Positions 46,069-55,097 are shown, counted from the first letter of the stretch. The stretch: DNA of 64,000 nucleotides from Pseudomonas sp. MYb327 (GCF_040438925.1 NZ_CP159258.1:310001-374000), one strand, 5' to 3'. Notes: generated by a model from the letters alone, not told the origin. Numbers and translations are program-made.

Positions 46069-47415
46069 ATGAAGAAGAAGAACAACGCTCAGCTTATCTG
46101 CCAGTTATCGGCAATTGCGGCAATGATGCTGGCCGGTAGCGTGCAAGCGGCTGATGCGTTCAGCTCCGATTCCGAGTGGATGACCGGCGACTGGGGTGGC
46201 GAGCGAACCAAGCTGATCGAGCAAGGCATCGACATCAAGATGGACTACGTCGGTGAAGTGGGCGGCAACCTCCACGGCGGGTTCAACGATGACAAGACCG
46301 CGCGTTATTCCGACCAATTTGGTTTGGGTGCGGCGCTGGACCTGGAAAAGCTGTTTGGCTGGGATGACACCCAGGCGAAGATCCAGCTCACCAACCGTAA
46401 CGGTGAGAACATCTCCAACGACCGCGTCGGCGATCCGCGTGCCGGCACCCTGAGTTCCTCGCAGGAAGTCTACGGTCGTGGCCACATGGTCCGTCTGACC
46501 CAACTGTGGATCAAGCATCAGTTCTTCGACAACAAACTGGACGTCAAGGCCGGTTACTTCGGTGAAGGCGAAGACTTCAACACCTTCCCGTGCGAATTCC
46601 AGAACCTGGCGTTCTGCGGTTCCCAGGTGGGTAACTGGGCCACCAACATCTGGTACAACTGGCCAGTCAGCCAGGCCGCAATCCGCGTGAAGTACAACTT
46701 CTCGCCTGAGTGGTATGCGCAGATCGGCGCGTACAACCAGAACCCGTCGCAACTGGAACACGGCAACGGCTTCAAGCTCAGCGGCAGCGGTACGAAAGGC
46801 ACCGTCCTGCCGGTCGAACTGGTGTGGCTGCCTAACCCGGGTAACCTGCCGGGCGAATACCGTGTCGGTTACTACAAAAGCACTGCCAGCGCCGATGACG
46901 TTCGCGAAGATGACAACGGCGACGATGCGGCCACCAGCGGCAACGCTTATCGCAGCCACAGCAGCAAGCACGGTTACTGGTTCGTTGCCCAACAGCAACT
47001 CACCAGCCACAACGGTGATGCTACCCGTGGTCTGAACATCGCAGCCAACGCCACTTTCCACGACAAGGACACCAACATCGTCGACAACTACCAGTCGCTG
47101 ATGTTCGTCTACAAAGGTCCGTTTGATGCGCGTCCGAAAGATGACCTCGGTATTGGTTTCGCCCGTATCCATGTCAACGATGACGTGAAGAAAAACGCCG
47201 AACTGGTCAACGCCTCCAATGGCGTCAGCGAATACAGTGATCCATTGTTCTCGCCGCTGCGTGACACCGAATACAACTACGAACTCAACTACGGCTTCCA
47301 CGTTACCAACTGGCTGACCGTGCGTCCCAACCTGCAATACATCACTCACCCGGGTGGTGTGGATGAAGTCGACAACGCTTTGGTCGCCGGCCTGAAAATT
47401 CAGTCGGTGTTCTAA
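46069..47415 (+). CDS. oprB: Carbohydrate-selective porin OprB
   Basis: The product has 448 residues. The signal peptide (MKKKNNAQLICQLSAIAAMM to SVQA, cut at about 28) is followed by SEWMTGDWGGERTKLIEQGI, the hallmark of OprB porins, and a 16-strand barrel ending in the aromatic LKIQSVF. It lets glucose and other sugars cross the outer membrane and works with GtsABCD. A strong terminator follows. Confidence 0.96.
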   Translation: MKKKNNAQLICQLSAIAAMMLAGSVQAADAFSSDSEWMTGDWGGERTKLIEQGIDIKMDYVGEVGGNLHGGFNDDKTARYSDQFGLGAALDLEKLFGWDDTQAKIQLTNRNGENISNDRVGDPRAGTLSSSQEVYGRGHMVRLTQLWIKHQFFDNKLDVKAGYFGEGEDFNTFPCEFQNLAFCGSQVGNWATNIWYNWPVSQAAIRVKYNFSPEWYAQIGAYNQNPSQLEHGNGFKLSGSGTKGTVLPVELVWLPNPGNLPGEYRVGYYKSTASADDVREDDNGDDAATSGNAYRSHSSKHGYWFVAQQQLTSHNGDATRGLNIAANATFHDKDTNIVDNYQSLMFVYKGPFDARPKDDLGIGFARIHVNDDVKKNAELVNASNGVSEYSDPLFSPLRDTEYNYELNYGFHVTNWLTVRPNLQYITHPGGVDEVDNALVAGLKIQSVF

Positions 47416-47451
47416 CGCGACTGCGATAAGCTCCTCTCTATGTGCGCATTT

Positions 47452-47480
47452 GCGGACAGCCATGGCTGTCCGCTTTTTTT
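47452..47480 (+). terminator. Rho-independent terminator after oprB
   Basis: GCGGACAGC pairs perfectly with GCTGTCCGC around CATG, followed by seven T residues. It ends the oprB transcript. Confidence 0.93.
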
Positions 47481-47557
47481 TGTGTATGAGAGCAATGCCA
47501 CAGTGAGTTTGTTACTAAAGCGTTTGAATACCTCCATGTTTTTCAGGACCGTGGCAC

Positions 47558-48412
47558 ATGCTTGAGCATCCGCTACAACGCTTCTTCAAATCCTTGCGCG
47601 AACGTCCGGTGTTTGCGTGGGAGCGCTATCAGAAGCGCGACGTATTGGTGATTGATCATCCGCTGTGTCAGGCGGTGTTCAGTCGCCAGGGCGCGCAGTT
47701 GCTGCATTTCCAGCCCAAGGGCCAGAAACCCTGGCTGTGGTGCGCGGCGAAGTGGCCGCAGGTCGGCGCCATTCGTGGTGGCGTGCCGGTGTGCTGGCCG
47801 TGGTACGGCCGTCATCCGAGCGAAAACGCCTGGCCGTCCCATGGTTGGGCGCGCTTGCTCGACTGGAAGCTGCTGGACAGCAGCAGTGACGACGAGGGCG
47901 TGCGACTGCACTGGCAATTACAACTGTGCGACTGGACCGTCGACCTGCACGCACATCTGGGTGAAAGCATGGATCTGCGCCTGAGCACCGAGCATCAGGA
48001 CGACATGCCTTGCCAGTTGAGTCAGGCATTGCACGCTTACTGGCGTATTGGTGATGTCGGTGAGGTAGCGCTGTCTGGGCTCGACGGCGCGAAGGGTTAC
48101 GACCACTTGAACCGGCAGATGTGTCAGCAGGAAGGCGAGTTGCGCGTCGATGGCGGCTGCCAGCGAGTGTTCCAGCATGACGGAGAATTACAGCTCAACG
48201 ACCATGCCTGGCAGAGGGCGCTGTGCATCGACACCGGCGACACGGCTGACACGGTGGTCTGGCATCCTGGTTCGCGACCGTTGCTGGGGGTGAGCTGGAA
48301 CGAAATATCCGAGTTCGTCTGCGTCGAAGCAGCAAGCGGCGGCACCGACAGCCTCAGCCTGGCACCGGGGCAACGGGCGCATTTGAGTTTGCAGGCGCGG
48401 GCGGCGGCGTAG
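47558..48412 (+). CDS. D-hexose-6-phosphate mutarotase (YeaD type)
   Basis: The product has 284 residues of the aldose-1-epimerase superfamily, YeaD branch: GAQLLHFQPKGQKPWLWCA, IRGGVPVCWPWYGRHPSEN, FVCVEAASGG. It speeds the alpha/beta interconversion of glucose-6-phosphate. In P. putida the homologue also follows oprB in the gts cluster. It has its own leader after the oprB terminator. Confidence 0.9.
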   Translation: MLEHPLQRFFKSLRERPVFAWERYQKRDVLVIDHPLCQAVFSRQGAQLLHFQPKGQKPWLWCAAKWPQVGAIRGGVPVCWPWYGRHPSENAWPSHGWARLLDWKLLDSSSDDEGVRLHWQLQLCDWTVDLHAHLGESMDLRLSTEHQDDMPCQLSQALHAYWRIGDVGEVALSGLDGAKGYDHLNRQMCQQEGELRVDGGCQRVFQHDGELQLNDHAWQRALCIDTGDTADTVVWHPGSRPLLGVSWNEISEFVCVEAASGGTDSLSLAPGQRAHLSLQARAAA

Positions 48413-48777
48413 TAGAAAAATAATCCGCAAGAACCCCGGTGTAGTTGCACAGAAGGGGACGGGTCGCAAATGCGGAGATGAAACGTTTCAATCCTCGATA
48501 ATGGCCGACTAGTGGCCTTGCAACCCTAACGCCGCTGGCTAAGCTCAGGAGAGTTTGCCAGTGAACACGTTGGGGTTGGCCCGTTTGCGGGCTATCAAGA
48601 GAAGGATGTCTTGATGAGGACGTCTCAACAAGGACCCTCCGATTCAACATCAAAAATCACCTGACAAGTCCTTCTTCTGGAGGGGCGCGTGTGCCTGTTC
48701 CGTGGAACGTAGTGGTGGATTTGAAAGACCCGTGACTTTCATTTGTCAAAAAAAACCGCGCTTAGGGTGATACGACC
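48413..48777. other. Intergenic leader region before the PAS chemoreceptor
   Basis: These 365 bases hold no credible ORF. They contain several GGA-containing stretches (AGAAGGATG, TGAGGACG, CAAGGACCC, CTGGAGGGG) and AGAAGGA/TCCTTCT that could pair, which could suit an RsmA/E-type target or a small RNA, but no GacA upstream box or terminator was found to support a discrete sRNA. Confidence 0.4.
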
Positions 48778-50097
48778 ATGTTCAACCTACATCACAAGGC
48801 TGACTTGCTGGAAATCGAACGCTTCAGTTGTGCGCTGACCGAAGCCAATGCCAAGTTGGGCGCTATCAGTCGTTCAATGGCGATGATTGAGTTCTCCCCG
48901 GAAGGCATCGTGCTCGATGCCAACGAAAACTTCTGCAGCGCCATGGGTTACAGCGCTGATGAAGTGCGCGGCAAGCATCACCGGATATTTTGTGAAGAAG
49001 CGTTTTACCGCAGCGAGGAGTACGCCAAATTGTGGCGCGACCTGGCTCGCGGTGAACCGGTTAGCGGGACCTTTTTGCGCCTGAACAAGAGCGGCCAGGA
49101 AATCTGGCTCGAAGCCAGTTACATGCCGGTGTTCGGTCCCGACCGGCAGGTGCGAAGTGTGATCAAAGTCGCTACAGACGTTTCCGCCAGGGCTCGCAAG
49201 GAGCACGAAAATGCCAACATGCTCGCCGCAATCGGGCGTTCCATGGCGGTGATCGAATTCACCCCCGACGGCAAGGTGATGACGGCCAACGAAAACTTCC
49301 TGAAAACCATGCATTACTCGCTCAATGAAATCGTCGGGCAGCATCACAGCATGTTCTGTCACCGCAGCGAGAGTGAGTCGCAAAGTTACCGGGCTTTCTG
49401 GGCCTCGTTGAACCGCGGCGAGTATCACTCGCACCGTTTCGAACGCAAGGACAAGTTCGGTCATACGGTGTTTCTGGAAGCGTCCTACAACCCGCTGTTT
49501 GATGCCAAAGGCCGGCTATACAAAGTGGTGAAATTCGCCACCAATATCACTGGGCAGATGACTACTCTGCAATCCGCCGCGGATGCGGCCCACAGCACCT
49601 CGGTGCAAAACGACGCCTGCGCGCGCAAAGGTTCCGAGGTGGTGCAGCAAACGGTGCAGATTATTCAGGACATTTCTCGCGACTTGAACGAAGCGGCGCT
49701 GAGCATCGATGCCGTGAGTAAACAGTCGGACATCATCGGAACCATCGTCCAGACCATCCGAGGCATTGCTGATCAAACCAACCTGCTGGCGCTCAACGCC
49801 GCCATCGAAGCGGCCCGCGCAGGCGAACATGGGCGAGGGTTCGCGGTGGTAGCGGATGAGGTGCGCAGCCTTGCCGCACGCACCAGCCAGGCGACGCTGG
49901 AGATTGTTGATGTGGTGCGAAAGAACCACGATCTTTCATTGAGCGCGGTGTCGAGCATGCAGTCGAGCCTGAGCCGAACCGGTCTGGGCGTGGAGCTGGC
50001 GAACGAGGCGGGGGAGGTGATTCTGGAGATTCAACAGGGATCGCGGCATGTGGTGGATGCGATCAGCCAGTTCAATTCAACGCTGCAGCTGAACTGA
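48778..50097 (+). CDS. Soluble PAS-PAS chemotaxis-type transducer (BdlA-like)
   Basis: The product has 439 residues with no membrane helix. Two PAS domains (about 30-140 and 150-262) have the paired signatures [20 protein letters not shown] and [20 protein letters not shown] and each end in KVATDVS or KFATNIT. A short MCP signalling domain follows with tip [20 protein letters not shown]. The layout is that of BdlA, the biofilm-dispersal protein of P. aeruginosa, and of Aer-like energy sensors. Whether heme or flavin binds cannot be told. It ends with [10 protein letters not shown]. Confidence 0.88.
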   Translation: MFNLHHKADLLEIERFSCALTEANAKLGAISRSMAMIEFSPEGIVLDANENFCSAMGYSADEVRGKHHRIFCEEAFYRSEEYAKLWRDLARGEPVSGTFLRLNKSGQEIWLEASYMPVFGPDRQVRSVIKVATDVSARARKEHENANMLAAIGRSMAVIEFTPDGKVMTANENFLKTMHYSLNEIVGQHHSMFCHRSESESQSYRAFWASLNRGEYHSHRFERKDKFGHTVFLEASYNPLFDAKGRLYKVVKFATNITGQMTTLQSAADAAHSTSVQNDACARKGSEVVQQTVQIIQDISRDLNEAALSIDAVSKQSDIIGTIVQTIRGIADQTNLLALNAAIEAARAGEHGRGFAVVADEVRSLAARTSQATLEIVDVVRKNHDLSLSAVSSMQSSLSRTGLGVELANEAGEVILEIQQGSRHVVDAISQFNSTLQLN

Positions 50098-50107
50098 CAC
50101 GTGAGTT

Positions 50108-50174
50108 TGCAGGAGCCCGGATTACCGGCGATGGCCATCTTGAAATCGCCATCGCCGGCAAGCCGGGCTCCTAC
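50108..50174. repeat. REPIN after the PAS transducer
   Basis: Arms TGCAGGAGCCCGGATTACCG and CCGGCAAGCCGGGCTCCTAC flank GCGATGG/CCATCGC. It is a short element like the one at 4211, with variant arms. Confidence 0.82.
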
Positions 50175-50190
50175 GGAACGCACCTCACGG

Positions 50191-50751
50191 TCAAAGCGCT
50201 GCGAGGAATTTGTCGACCACCTGGCTAGCGTTTTTCTCGGTGCTGCTGTTGTCTTTCTCGGCCTGGGCCACTTGCACCTTGTCTTGCAGGCGGTCGGCAA
50301 TCTCTTTGCCGATGGCCTGCTGCTGTTCAGGAGGCATGGCTTTTACCTCATCTTCCGTCAGCCCCATCTCTTGCAAAATGGCGTCGCGCATACGCTGTTC
50401 TGGCGTTTTGCTCATGTAGTCCTTGAACTCGGAAGTGGCCGAGCCATCGGCGATCCGGTCCTGGATGTCACTTGGCAATACTGAGTTATTGGCTTGCAGA
50501 CCCACGCGGGTTTTGGCGAACGCTTCATCAACGTTGTCGCTGATTCTCGTGGCTTCGCTCACCTGTTGCGTGGCGAGTTGAGTGGCGGATTCCTGGGCTT
50601 GCGAAGTGGCTTGCGCGTTTTGCGCCTGCACATTGTTTTGCAGGGCTTGCGTCATGGCGCCTTGAAGGCCGGCGGCGGCCTCGGTGGTCGGATCTTCACG
50701 CAGCCGCTTGGTGAGCGGTGTAAACAGACTTAACTTTTCACTGACCAACAT
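50191..50751 (-). CDS. Unrecognised soluble protein, Ala/Gln-rich helical, 186 residues
   Basis: From the ATG at 50751 it begins MLVSEKLSLFTPLTKRLRED. The middle is Ala/Gln/Thr-rich and probably coiled (QAQNAQATSQAQESATQLAT, about 45-65). The C-terminal third has EQRMRDAILQEMGLTEDEVK and EIADRLQDKV, a pattern I have seen in several Pseudomonas hypothetical proteins but cannot name. There is no signal peptide. The neighbours (transducer and MFS gene) give no clue. Confidence 0.65.
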   Translation of the reverse strand: MLVSEKLSLFTPLTKRLREDPTTEAAAGLQGAMTQALQNNVQAQNAQATSQAQESATQLATQQVSEATRISDNVDEAFAKTRVGLQANNSVLPSDIQDRIADGSATSEFKDYMSKTPEQRMRDAILQEMGLTEDEVKAMPPEQQQAIGKEIADRLQDKVQVAQAEKDNSSTEKNASQVVDKFLAAL

Positions 50752-50918
50752 GATAGGTAGACCTTGTAGGTGTTTGTGGTGCAGTGCGTTGAGCAAATAG
50801 TATGCCTGTAATATTTAAAATAAATAAAAACAACAAGTTAGAGTTTTTTTGCCAGTAGAAAGGAACAAGAATGCGGTCAAGATTTGCCGACGGACGGCAA
50901 AGGTCGACCGCCGTATCT

Positions 50919-52343
50919 TCAGCGATGGGCGATGTTTTCCAACGCCAGATTGCGGGTGCGCGGGCCGAACCAGCCGATGGTTATCATCACGATCAGCATG
51001 CTGCTGACAATGAACGCCAAGACGCCGGGCGTGCCGAAATGTTCGAGAAAAATGCCGATCAGCAAACTGCTGAACACCGTCGACAAGCGACTGAACGAAT
51101 AGCAGAAACCCACCGCACGTGCGCGGATGTTGGTGGGGAACAGTTCGCTTTGATAGGAGTGATAGCTGAAGCTCAGCCAGGCGTTGCAGAAGGTGATCAT
51201 CACTCCGCAGAAAATCAGGCCGAACGCGCTGGTTTGCAGGGCGAACAAAGTACCGAAGGTCATGGCGCCCAACGCGGAGCCGACAATCTGCCATTTGTTC
51301 TCGAAACGGTTGGCGAACTTCACGAATAGCAGCGGTCCCAGCGGGTACGCGAGGGTGATGATAAAGGCGTACATCAGGCTGTGCGTGACGCTTACGCCCT
51401 GACCGTTGAGAAGCGCCGGCAACCAGTTGCCGAAGCCAAAGAAGCCGATGGCCTGAAACACGTGAAACACAATCAGCATCAAGGCGCGACGGCGGTAAGG
51501 CGGCTGCCAGATATCGGCGAAGCGACCCTTGCCCTGAATATCCACGTCGGCCAGTTCCGGCTCGTCCAGCGCTTTGCCTTGATCCTTCACGCATCGGGCT
51601 TCGATACGGGCGAGGATCTGGTCCGCTTCATCGAAACGCCCATGTTGGGCCAGCCAGCGCGGTGATTCCGGCAAGCGCGAACGCAGCCACCAGATAAACA
51701 ACGCAAACACCGCGCTCGCCAACACCACCCAGCGCCAACCGGACACCCCAAAAGGCGCTTGCGGCACCAGCCACCACGACATCAGCGCCACCGCCGGCAC
51801 CGACAGAAACTGCACGAAGAACGCGAAGGCAAACGCCGAACTGCGCATGCGCTTGGGCACCAGTTCCGAAAGATAGGCATCAATAGTCACCAACTCGATA
51901 CCGAGGCCGATGCCCACCAGAAAACGCATGCAGATGATGCCCAGCGCTGAACTCTGAACCCCCATCAATACCGTGGCGACGGTGTACCAGATCAGGGCGA
52001 ACGTGAAAATTGCGCGTCGGCCAAAACGGTCGGCCAATGGGCTCAGCAGACTGGCGCCGAGGAACAGGCCGAGAAACGTCGCCGAAGCGAACGCTGCCTG
52101 ATCGGAGAAACCAAATACTCCCTGGCTGCCAGTGGCGAAGATGCCATCGCTGATCAGGCCGGGGCTGATGTAGGCAGTCTGGAACAGGTCGTAAAGTTCG
52201 AAGAACCCGCCAATCGATAGCAACGCCACCAAGCGCCAGATAGTCGAAACGGCGGGCAGGCGATCGATGCGAGCCGAAATCTGTGCGGCGCGCACCGGGT
52301 CTATTTCGTCTGCTTGAGCGGCAGCAGGGGTGTGAGCAGTCAT
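50919..52343 (-). CDS. Major facilitator superfamily transporter
   Basis: From the ATG at 52343 the product has 474 residues with twelve predicted helices. The loop 2-3 motif PLADRFGRRAIF and the loop after helix 6 RLPESPRWLAQHGRFDEAD mark the sugar/aromatic-acid porter branches. The hydrophilic N terminus has about 55 residues. A longer open frame to 52424 is dropped. A perfect inverted repeat lies 63 bases upstream. The substrate is not evident from neighbours. Confidence 0.88.
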   Translation of the reverse strand: MTAHTPAAAQADEIDPVRAAQISARIDRLPAVSTIWRLVALLSIGGFFELYDLFQTAYISPGLISDGIFATGSQGVFGFSDQAAFASATFLGLFLGASLLSPLADRFGRRAIFTFALIWYTVATVLMGVQSSALGIICMRFLVGIGLGIELVTIDAYLSELVPKRMRSSAFAFAFFVQFLSVPAVALMSWWLVPQAPFGVSGWRWVVLASAVFALFIWWLRSRLPESPRWLAQHGRFDEADQILARIEARCVKDQGKALDEPELADVDIQGKGRFADIWQPPYRRRALMLIVFHVFQAIGFFGFGNWLPALLNGQGVSVTHSLMYAFIITLAYPLGPLLFVKFANRFENKWQIVGSALGAMTFGTLFALQTSAFGLIFCGVMITFCNAWLSFSYHSYQSELFPTNIRARAVGFCYSFSRLSTVFSSLLIGIFLEHFGTPGVLAFIVSSMLIVMITIGWFGPRTRNLALENIAHR

Positions 52344-52405
52344 GGGGCTAATCCAACTTTTATAGATGGAGAAGCTTAGCCTGCTATCGGAAATCAATGA
52401 TTGTG

Positions 52406-52431
52406 AATCCCGGTGTTGGTACACCGGGATT
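52406..52431. promoter_or_regulatory. Perfect inverted repeat between GST and MFS genes
   Basis: AATCCCGGTG and CACCGGGATT flank TTGGTA. No T-run follows on either strand, so an operator for the MFS gene is as likely as a terminator of the GST gene. Confidence 0.45.
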
Positions 52432-52486
52432 CGATCAGTTATTGCAATGCGAGGTTACATTTTAGCGATTTATAGCGCTCGACTCC

Positions 52487-53125
52487 TCAAGGCAGGCCAT
52501 TGCAGCAATGCTTGAGAAAGCCGGGATGCTGCGCCAGACGCCTGAAATACTCATCGACGGCAGGGTAATCGGGACGCTCAATCGGCGTCATCAACCAACG
52601 ATTGACCGACAGCCCGACCACGATATCGGCCAAGGTGAATTTCGCCCCGGCGACATAAGCCTTGGTAACGGAAAGTTGATGTTCGAGGATGCCCATCTTC
52701 TGATTCCAGCCGCGCACGCCGACTTCGAGGCGATGCGGATCCTGGAACTCCGGATCCTTGCGCACCAACGACATGAACGCATAGCTCCAGGACGGATTGA
52801 GTTCAGTGGCTTGCCAATCCATCCACTGTTCCACCCGCGCACGCGCGGCGGGCTCGGTGGGTAGCAAATCGGCGTGGTGATGGTGATGCTTGCCGGTCAG
52901 GTAGCGACAGATGGTGTTGGATTCCCACAGTACGCCGTTCTCATCAATAAGCACCGGTACCTGTGCATTGGGGTTGAGCCGCAGAAACTCGGGGCTGTGG
53001 GTCGAGGCAAAACCGCTGCCCCAATCCTCGCGTTCGTAGGAAAGGCCCAGCTCCTCGCACGTCCAAAGGACTTTTCTGACGTTGATTGACGAGGCTTTGC
53101 CGAGGATTTTCAGTGCATGTTCCAT
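52487..53125 (-). CDS. Glutathione S-transferase family protein
   Basis: The product has 212 residues. The thioredoxin-like N-terminal domain (LGKASSINVRKVLWTCEELG) contains the Ser-Ile-Asn-Val catalytic region and the cis-proline motif AQVPVLIDENGVLWESNTIC; the C-terminal helical domain has FTLADIVVGLSVNRW. It probably conjugates or reduces small molecules with glutathione. Its substrate is unknown. Confidence 0.92.
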   Translation of the reverse strand: MEHALKILGKASSINVRKVLWTCEELGLSYEREDWGSGFASTHSPEFLRLNPNAQVPVLIDENGVLWESNTICRYLTGKHHHHHADLLPTEPAARARVEQWMDWQATELNPSWSYAFMSLVRKDPEFQDPHRLEVGVRGWNQKMGILEHQLSVTKAYVAGAKFTLADIVVGLSVNRWLMTPIERPDYPAVDEYFRRLAQHPGFLKHCCNGLP

Positions 53126-53188
53126 GTTGCTACTCCGTCAGCGAATCAGGCGTCTGGAAATCATAACCTGCGCAGCACAGCGTTGATC

Positions 53189-53216
53189 TGTAGGAGCCGG
53201 CAAGCCGGCTCCTACA
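53189..53216. repeat. Compact REP palindrome between gntR and GST genes
   Basis: TGTAGGAGCCGG directly abuts its complement with CAAG between, a 28-base hairpin. It looks like a REPIN that lost its middle, and could serve as a stem between convergent or tandem messages. Confidence 0.85.
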
Positions 53217-53234
53217 GAGAGATGATAGGCAACG

Positions 53235-54266
53235 TCAGGTACTCTCGCGCACCTTCAACTCAAATCCCATGTCCTGCACCGGTCTGGCCACGGTGTTCCC
53301 GGCCATCAACGTCAGCATCTGTTCCGCCGCGCGACGGCCAATGGCTTCGCGCGGGGTGTTAATGCTGCTCAGGCGCGGCACCATATGGGCCGAGCCCGGC
53401 AGGTCGTTGAAGCCGAGAATCGCCACCTGTTCTGGGATCTTGATGCCATGGCGCAGGGCTTCGAGCAATGCGCCGTGGGCCAGGTCGTCGTTGCCGAAGA
53501 AGATCGCGTCCACATCGGGATGACTGGCCATCATTTTCAGGAACAACTCACCGCCCAGGCCGACCGACGACGGGCGTGGCGTCAGCACTTCCAGCGCCGG
53601 GTCATACAGACCGGCCTTTTGCAGGGCGCGGCGGAAACCTTCGCCGCGCAGCAGCGTCCGCTGGTCGAGCTGTGCACCGATGTAAGCCAGGCGCTTGCGG
53701 CCGCGAGACAGCAAATGTTCGGCGGCCGTCTCGCCGGCAGCCAGTTGCGAGAAACCCACGCAATTGAGCCCGGCGGCGCTGTCCAACTCCATCATGTATA
53801 CGCAGGGAATGTTGCTCGCCTCGATCATCCGCCGCGAACTTTCGGTGCGGTCAAAACCGGTCAAGAGCAGGCCGCGTGGCTGATATGCCATGTAGTTGCG
53901 CAGCAGGTTTTCTTCTTCGTCGCGGGAATAGTGGAAGTTGCCGATCAGCACTTCGAAGCCTTTTGGGCGCAAAACCTGATGAATGGCTTCCAGCGTGTCG
54001 ATGAACAGCAAGTTGGATAATGAAGGCACCAACACCACCACCGAATGGCTCTGGGCCGAGGCCAATGCACGTGCAGCAGGGTTGACCACGTAGTTGAGTT
54101 CAAGCGCCGCTTTCTGCACTTTTTCCACCAGTTCGGTGGCCACAGTGCTGACGCCACGCAGGGCGCGGGACGCGGTAATCGGGCTGACACCGGCCAGGCG
54201 GGCAACTTCGCTCAAGGTAGGGCGGCCAGTGGTGCGCGTATTTTTATCGTTTTTAGTTGGAGTCAT
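53235..54266 (-). CDS. gntR: Gluconate-responsive repressor, LacI family
   Basis: From the ATG at 54266 the product has 343 residues. The helix-turn-helix RPTLSEVARLAGVSPITASR is at about 14-33, with the hinge ALASAQSHSVVVLVPSLSNL next. The ligand domain follows the GntR/GalR fold (FFGNDDLAHGALLEAL, VAILGFNDLPGSAHM). It is divergent from gntK and gntT, and its operators overlap their promoters, so gluconate or a phosphorylated form would relieve repression. Confidence 0.94.
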   Translation of the reverse strand: MTPTKNDKNTRTTGRPTLSEVARLAGVSPITASRALRGVSTVATELVEKVQKAALELNYVVNPAARALASAQSHSVVVLVPSLSNLLFIDTLEAIHQVLRPKGFEVLIGNFHYSRDEEENLLRNYMAYQPRGLLLTGFDRTESSRRMIEASNIPCVYMMELDSAAGLNCVGFSQLAAGETAAEHLLSRGRKRLAYIGAQLDQRTLLRGEGFRRALQKAGLYDPALEVLTPRPSSVGLGGELFLKMMASHPDVDAIFFGNDDLAHGALLEALRHGIKIPEQVAILGFNDLPGSAHMVPRLSSINTPREAIGRRAAEQMLTLMAGNTVARPVQDMGFELKVREST

Positions 54267-54294
54267 CGACGGCTTGCCAAACAAAATTCAAGGC

Positions 54295-54308
54295 ACTAAG
54301 GTAGCGCT
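54295..54308. promoter_or_regulatory. GntR-type operator before gntR
   Basis: ACTAAGGTAGCGCT matches the AC-N-AAG-N-TAGCGCT form I recall for P. aeruginosa GntR at every defined base, followed by GTCT. It is 29 bases before the gntR ATG, suggesting autorepression. Confidence 0.72.
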
Positions 54309-54446
54309 GTCTCGAAGCAGCTGCAAATGCGTGAGCGAGGGTTCGCCTGATCCTCGCTTTTTGGCGTTGGGACCACACATGCTGCAACCCACAAAATGAC
54401 AAGAAAGGCGTCGGCAATTTCTGCTTTTGGTCTAGTGTCATAACTG

Positions 54447-54460
54447 GCAAAGGTAGCGCT
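54447..54460. promoter_or_regulatory. GntR-type operator before gntK
   Basis: GCAAAGGTAGCGCT matches the same form at all but the first base and is also followed by GTCT. It ends 21 bases before the gntK ATG. Confidence 0.72.
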
Positions 54461-54481
54461 GTCTGCGCGCTGAGGTGTTAC

Positions 54482-55015
54482 ATGAATCATCCCATCACCG
54501 CCCTGGTCATCATGGGCGTTGCCGGTTGCGGCAAGACGAGCGTCGGCGAGGCTTTGTGCCAGTTGAGCGGCGCCACTGCCATTGAAGGCGATTCTTTCCA
54601 CCCTGCCGCCAATATCGAAAAGATGAGCGCGGGTACCCCCCTGAACGACGAAGACCGTGCCGGCTGGCTCGACAGCCTGTGCGATGAACTGCGCCGCATT
54701 GATGCCCTGGGCCAGCGCCCGGTACTGACCTGTTCGGCCCTCAAACACATTTACCGCGAACGTCTGCGCAGTGCCTTGCCGGGCCTGGGCTTCGTGTTTC
54801 TTGAACTGACCCCTGAAGTCGCCGCCGACCGTGTATCCCACCGGCCAGGCCATTTCATGCCGTCGACCTTGATCGACAGCCAGTTCGCCACCCTCGAATC
54901 GCCCGTCGGCGAGCCGTTGACCCTGGCCCTCGATGCGTCGCTCCACAGCGTCGATCAGTTGGCTGCCCAGGCCCACCACTGGTGGGTTGCGCACGGCCTG
55001 AAGCGCGTTGGTTAA
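54482..55015 (+). CDS. gntK: Gluconokinase
   Basis: The product has 177 residues with Walker A MGVAGCGKTS (about 11-20), EGDSFHPAANIEKMSAGTPL as gluconate site and LTCSALKHIYRERLR. It phosphorylates gluconate to 6-phosphogluconate, the Edd substrate. It lies next to gntR (divergent) and gntT (same strand). Confidence 0.96.
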   Translation: MNHPITALVIMGVAGCGKTSVGEALCQLSGATAIEGDSFHPAANIEKMSAGTPLNDEDRAGWLDSLCDELRRIDALGQRPVLTCSALKHIYRERLRSALPGLGFVFLELTPEVAADRVSHRPGHFMPSTLIDSQFATLESPVGEPLTLALDASLHSVDQLAAQAHHWWVAHGLKRVG

Positions 55016-55024
55016 ATTTTGCTT

Positions 55025-55038
55025 GAAGAGATAGCGCT
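55025..55038. promoter_or_regulatory. Third GntR-type operator before gntT
   Basis: GAAGAGATAGCGCT followed by GTCC is a weaker version of the same motif, keeping TAGCGCT. It lies 60 bases before the gntT ATG and supports separate control of gntT. Confidence 0.6.
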
Positions 55039-55067
55039 GTCCTTATGGCTTTCGAATTACCCGCTTT

Positions 55068-55082
55068 AATAACAACAACAAC
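55068..55082 (+). promoter_or_regulatory. A-rich Hfq/Crc-type motif before gntT
   Basis: AATAACAACAACAAC runs into the CAGGAG ribosome site before the ATG at 55098. It is the longest such run in the window. Confidence 0.55.
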
Positions 55083-55097
55083 CAGGAGACACCCCTA

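Noticed and set aside
46105..47463. 452-codon open frame opposite oprB
   Set aside because: Shadow of oprB; it begins inside the oprB terminator.
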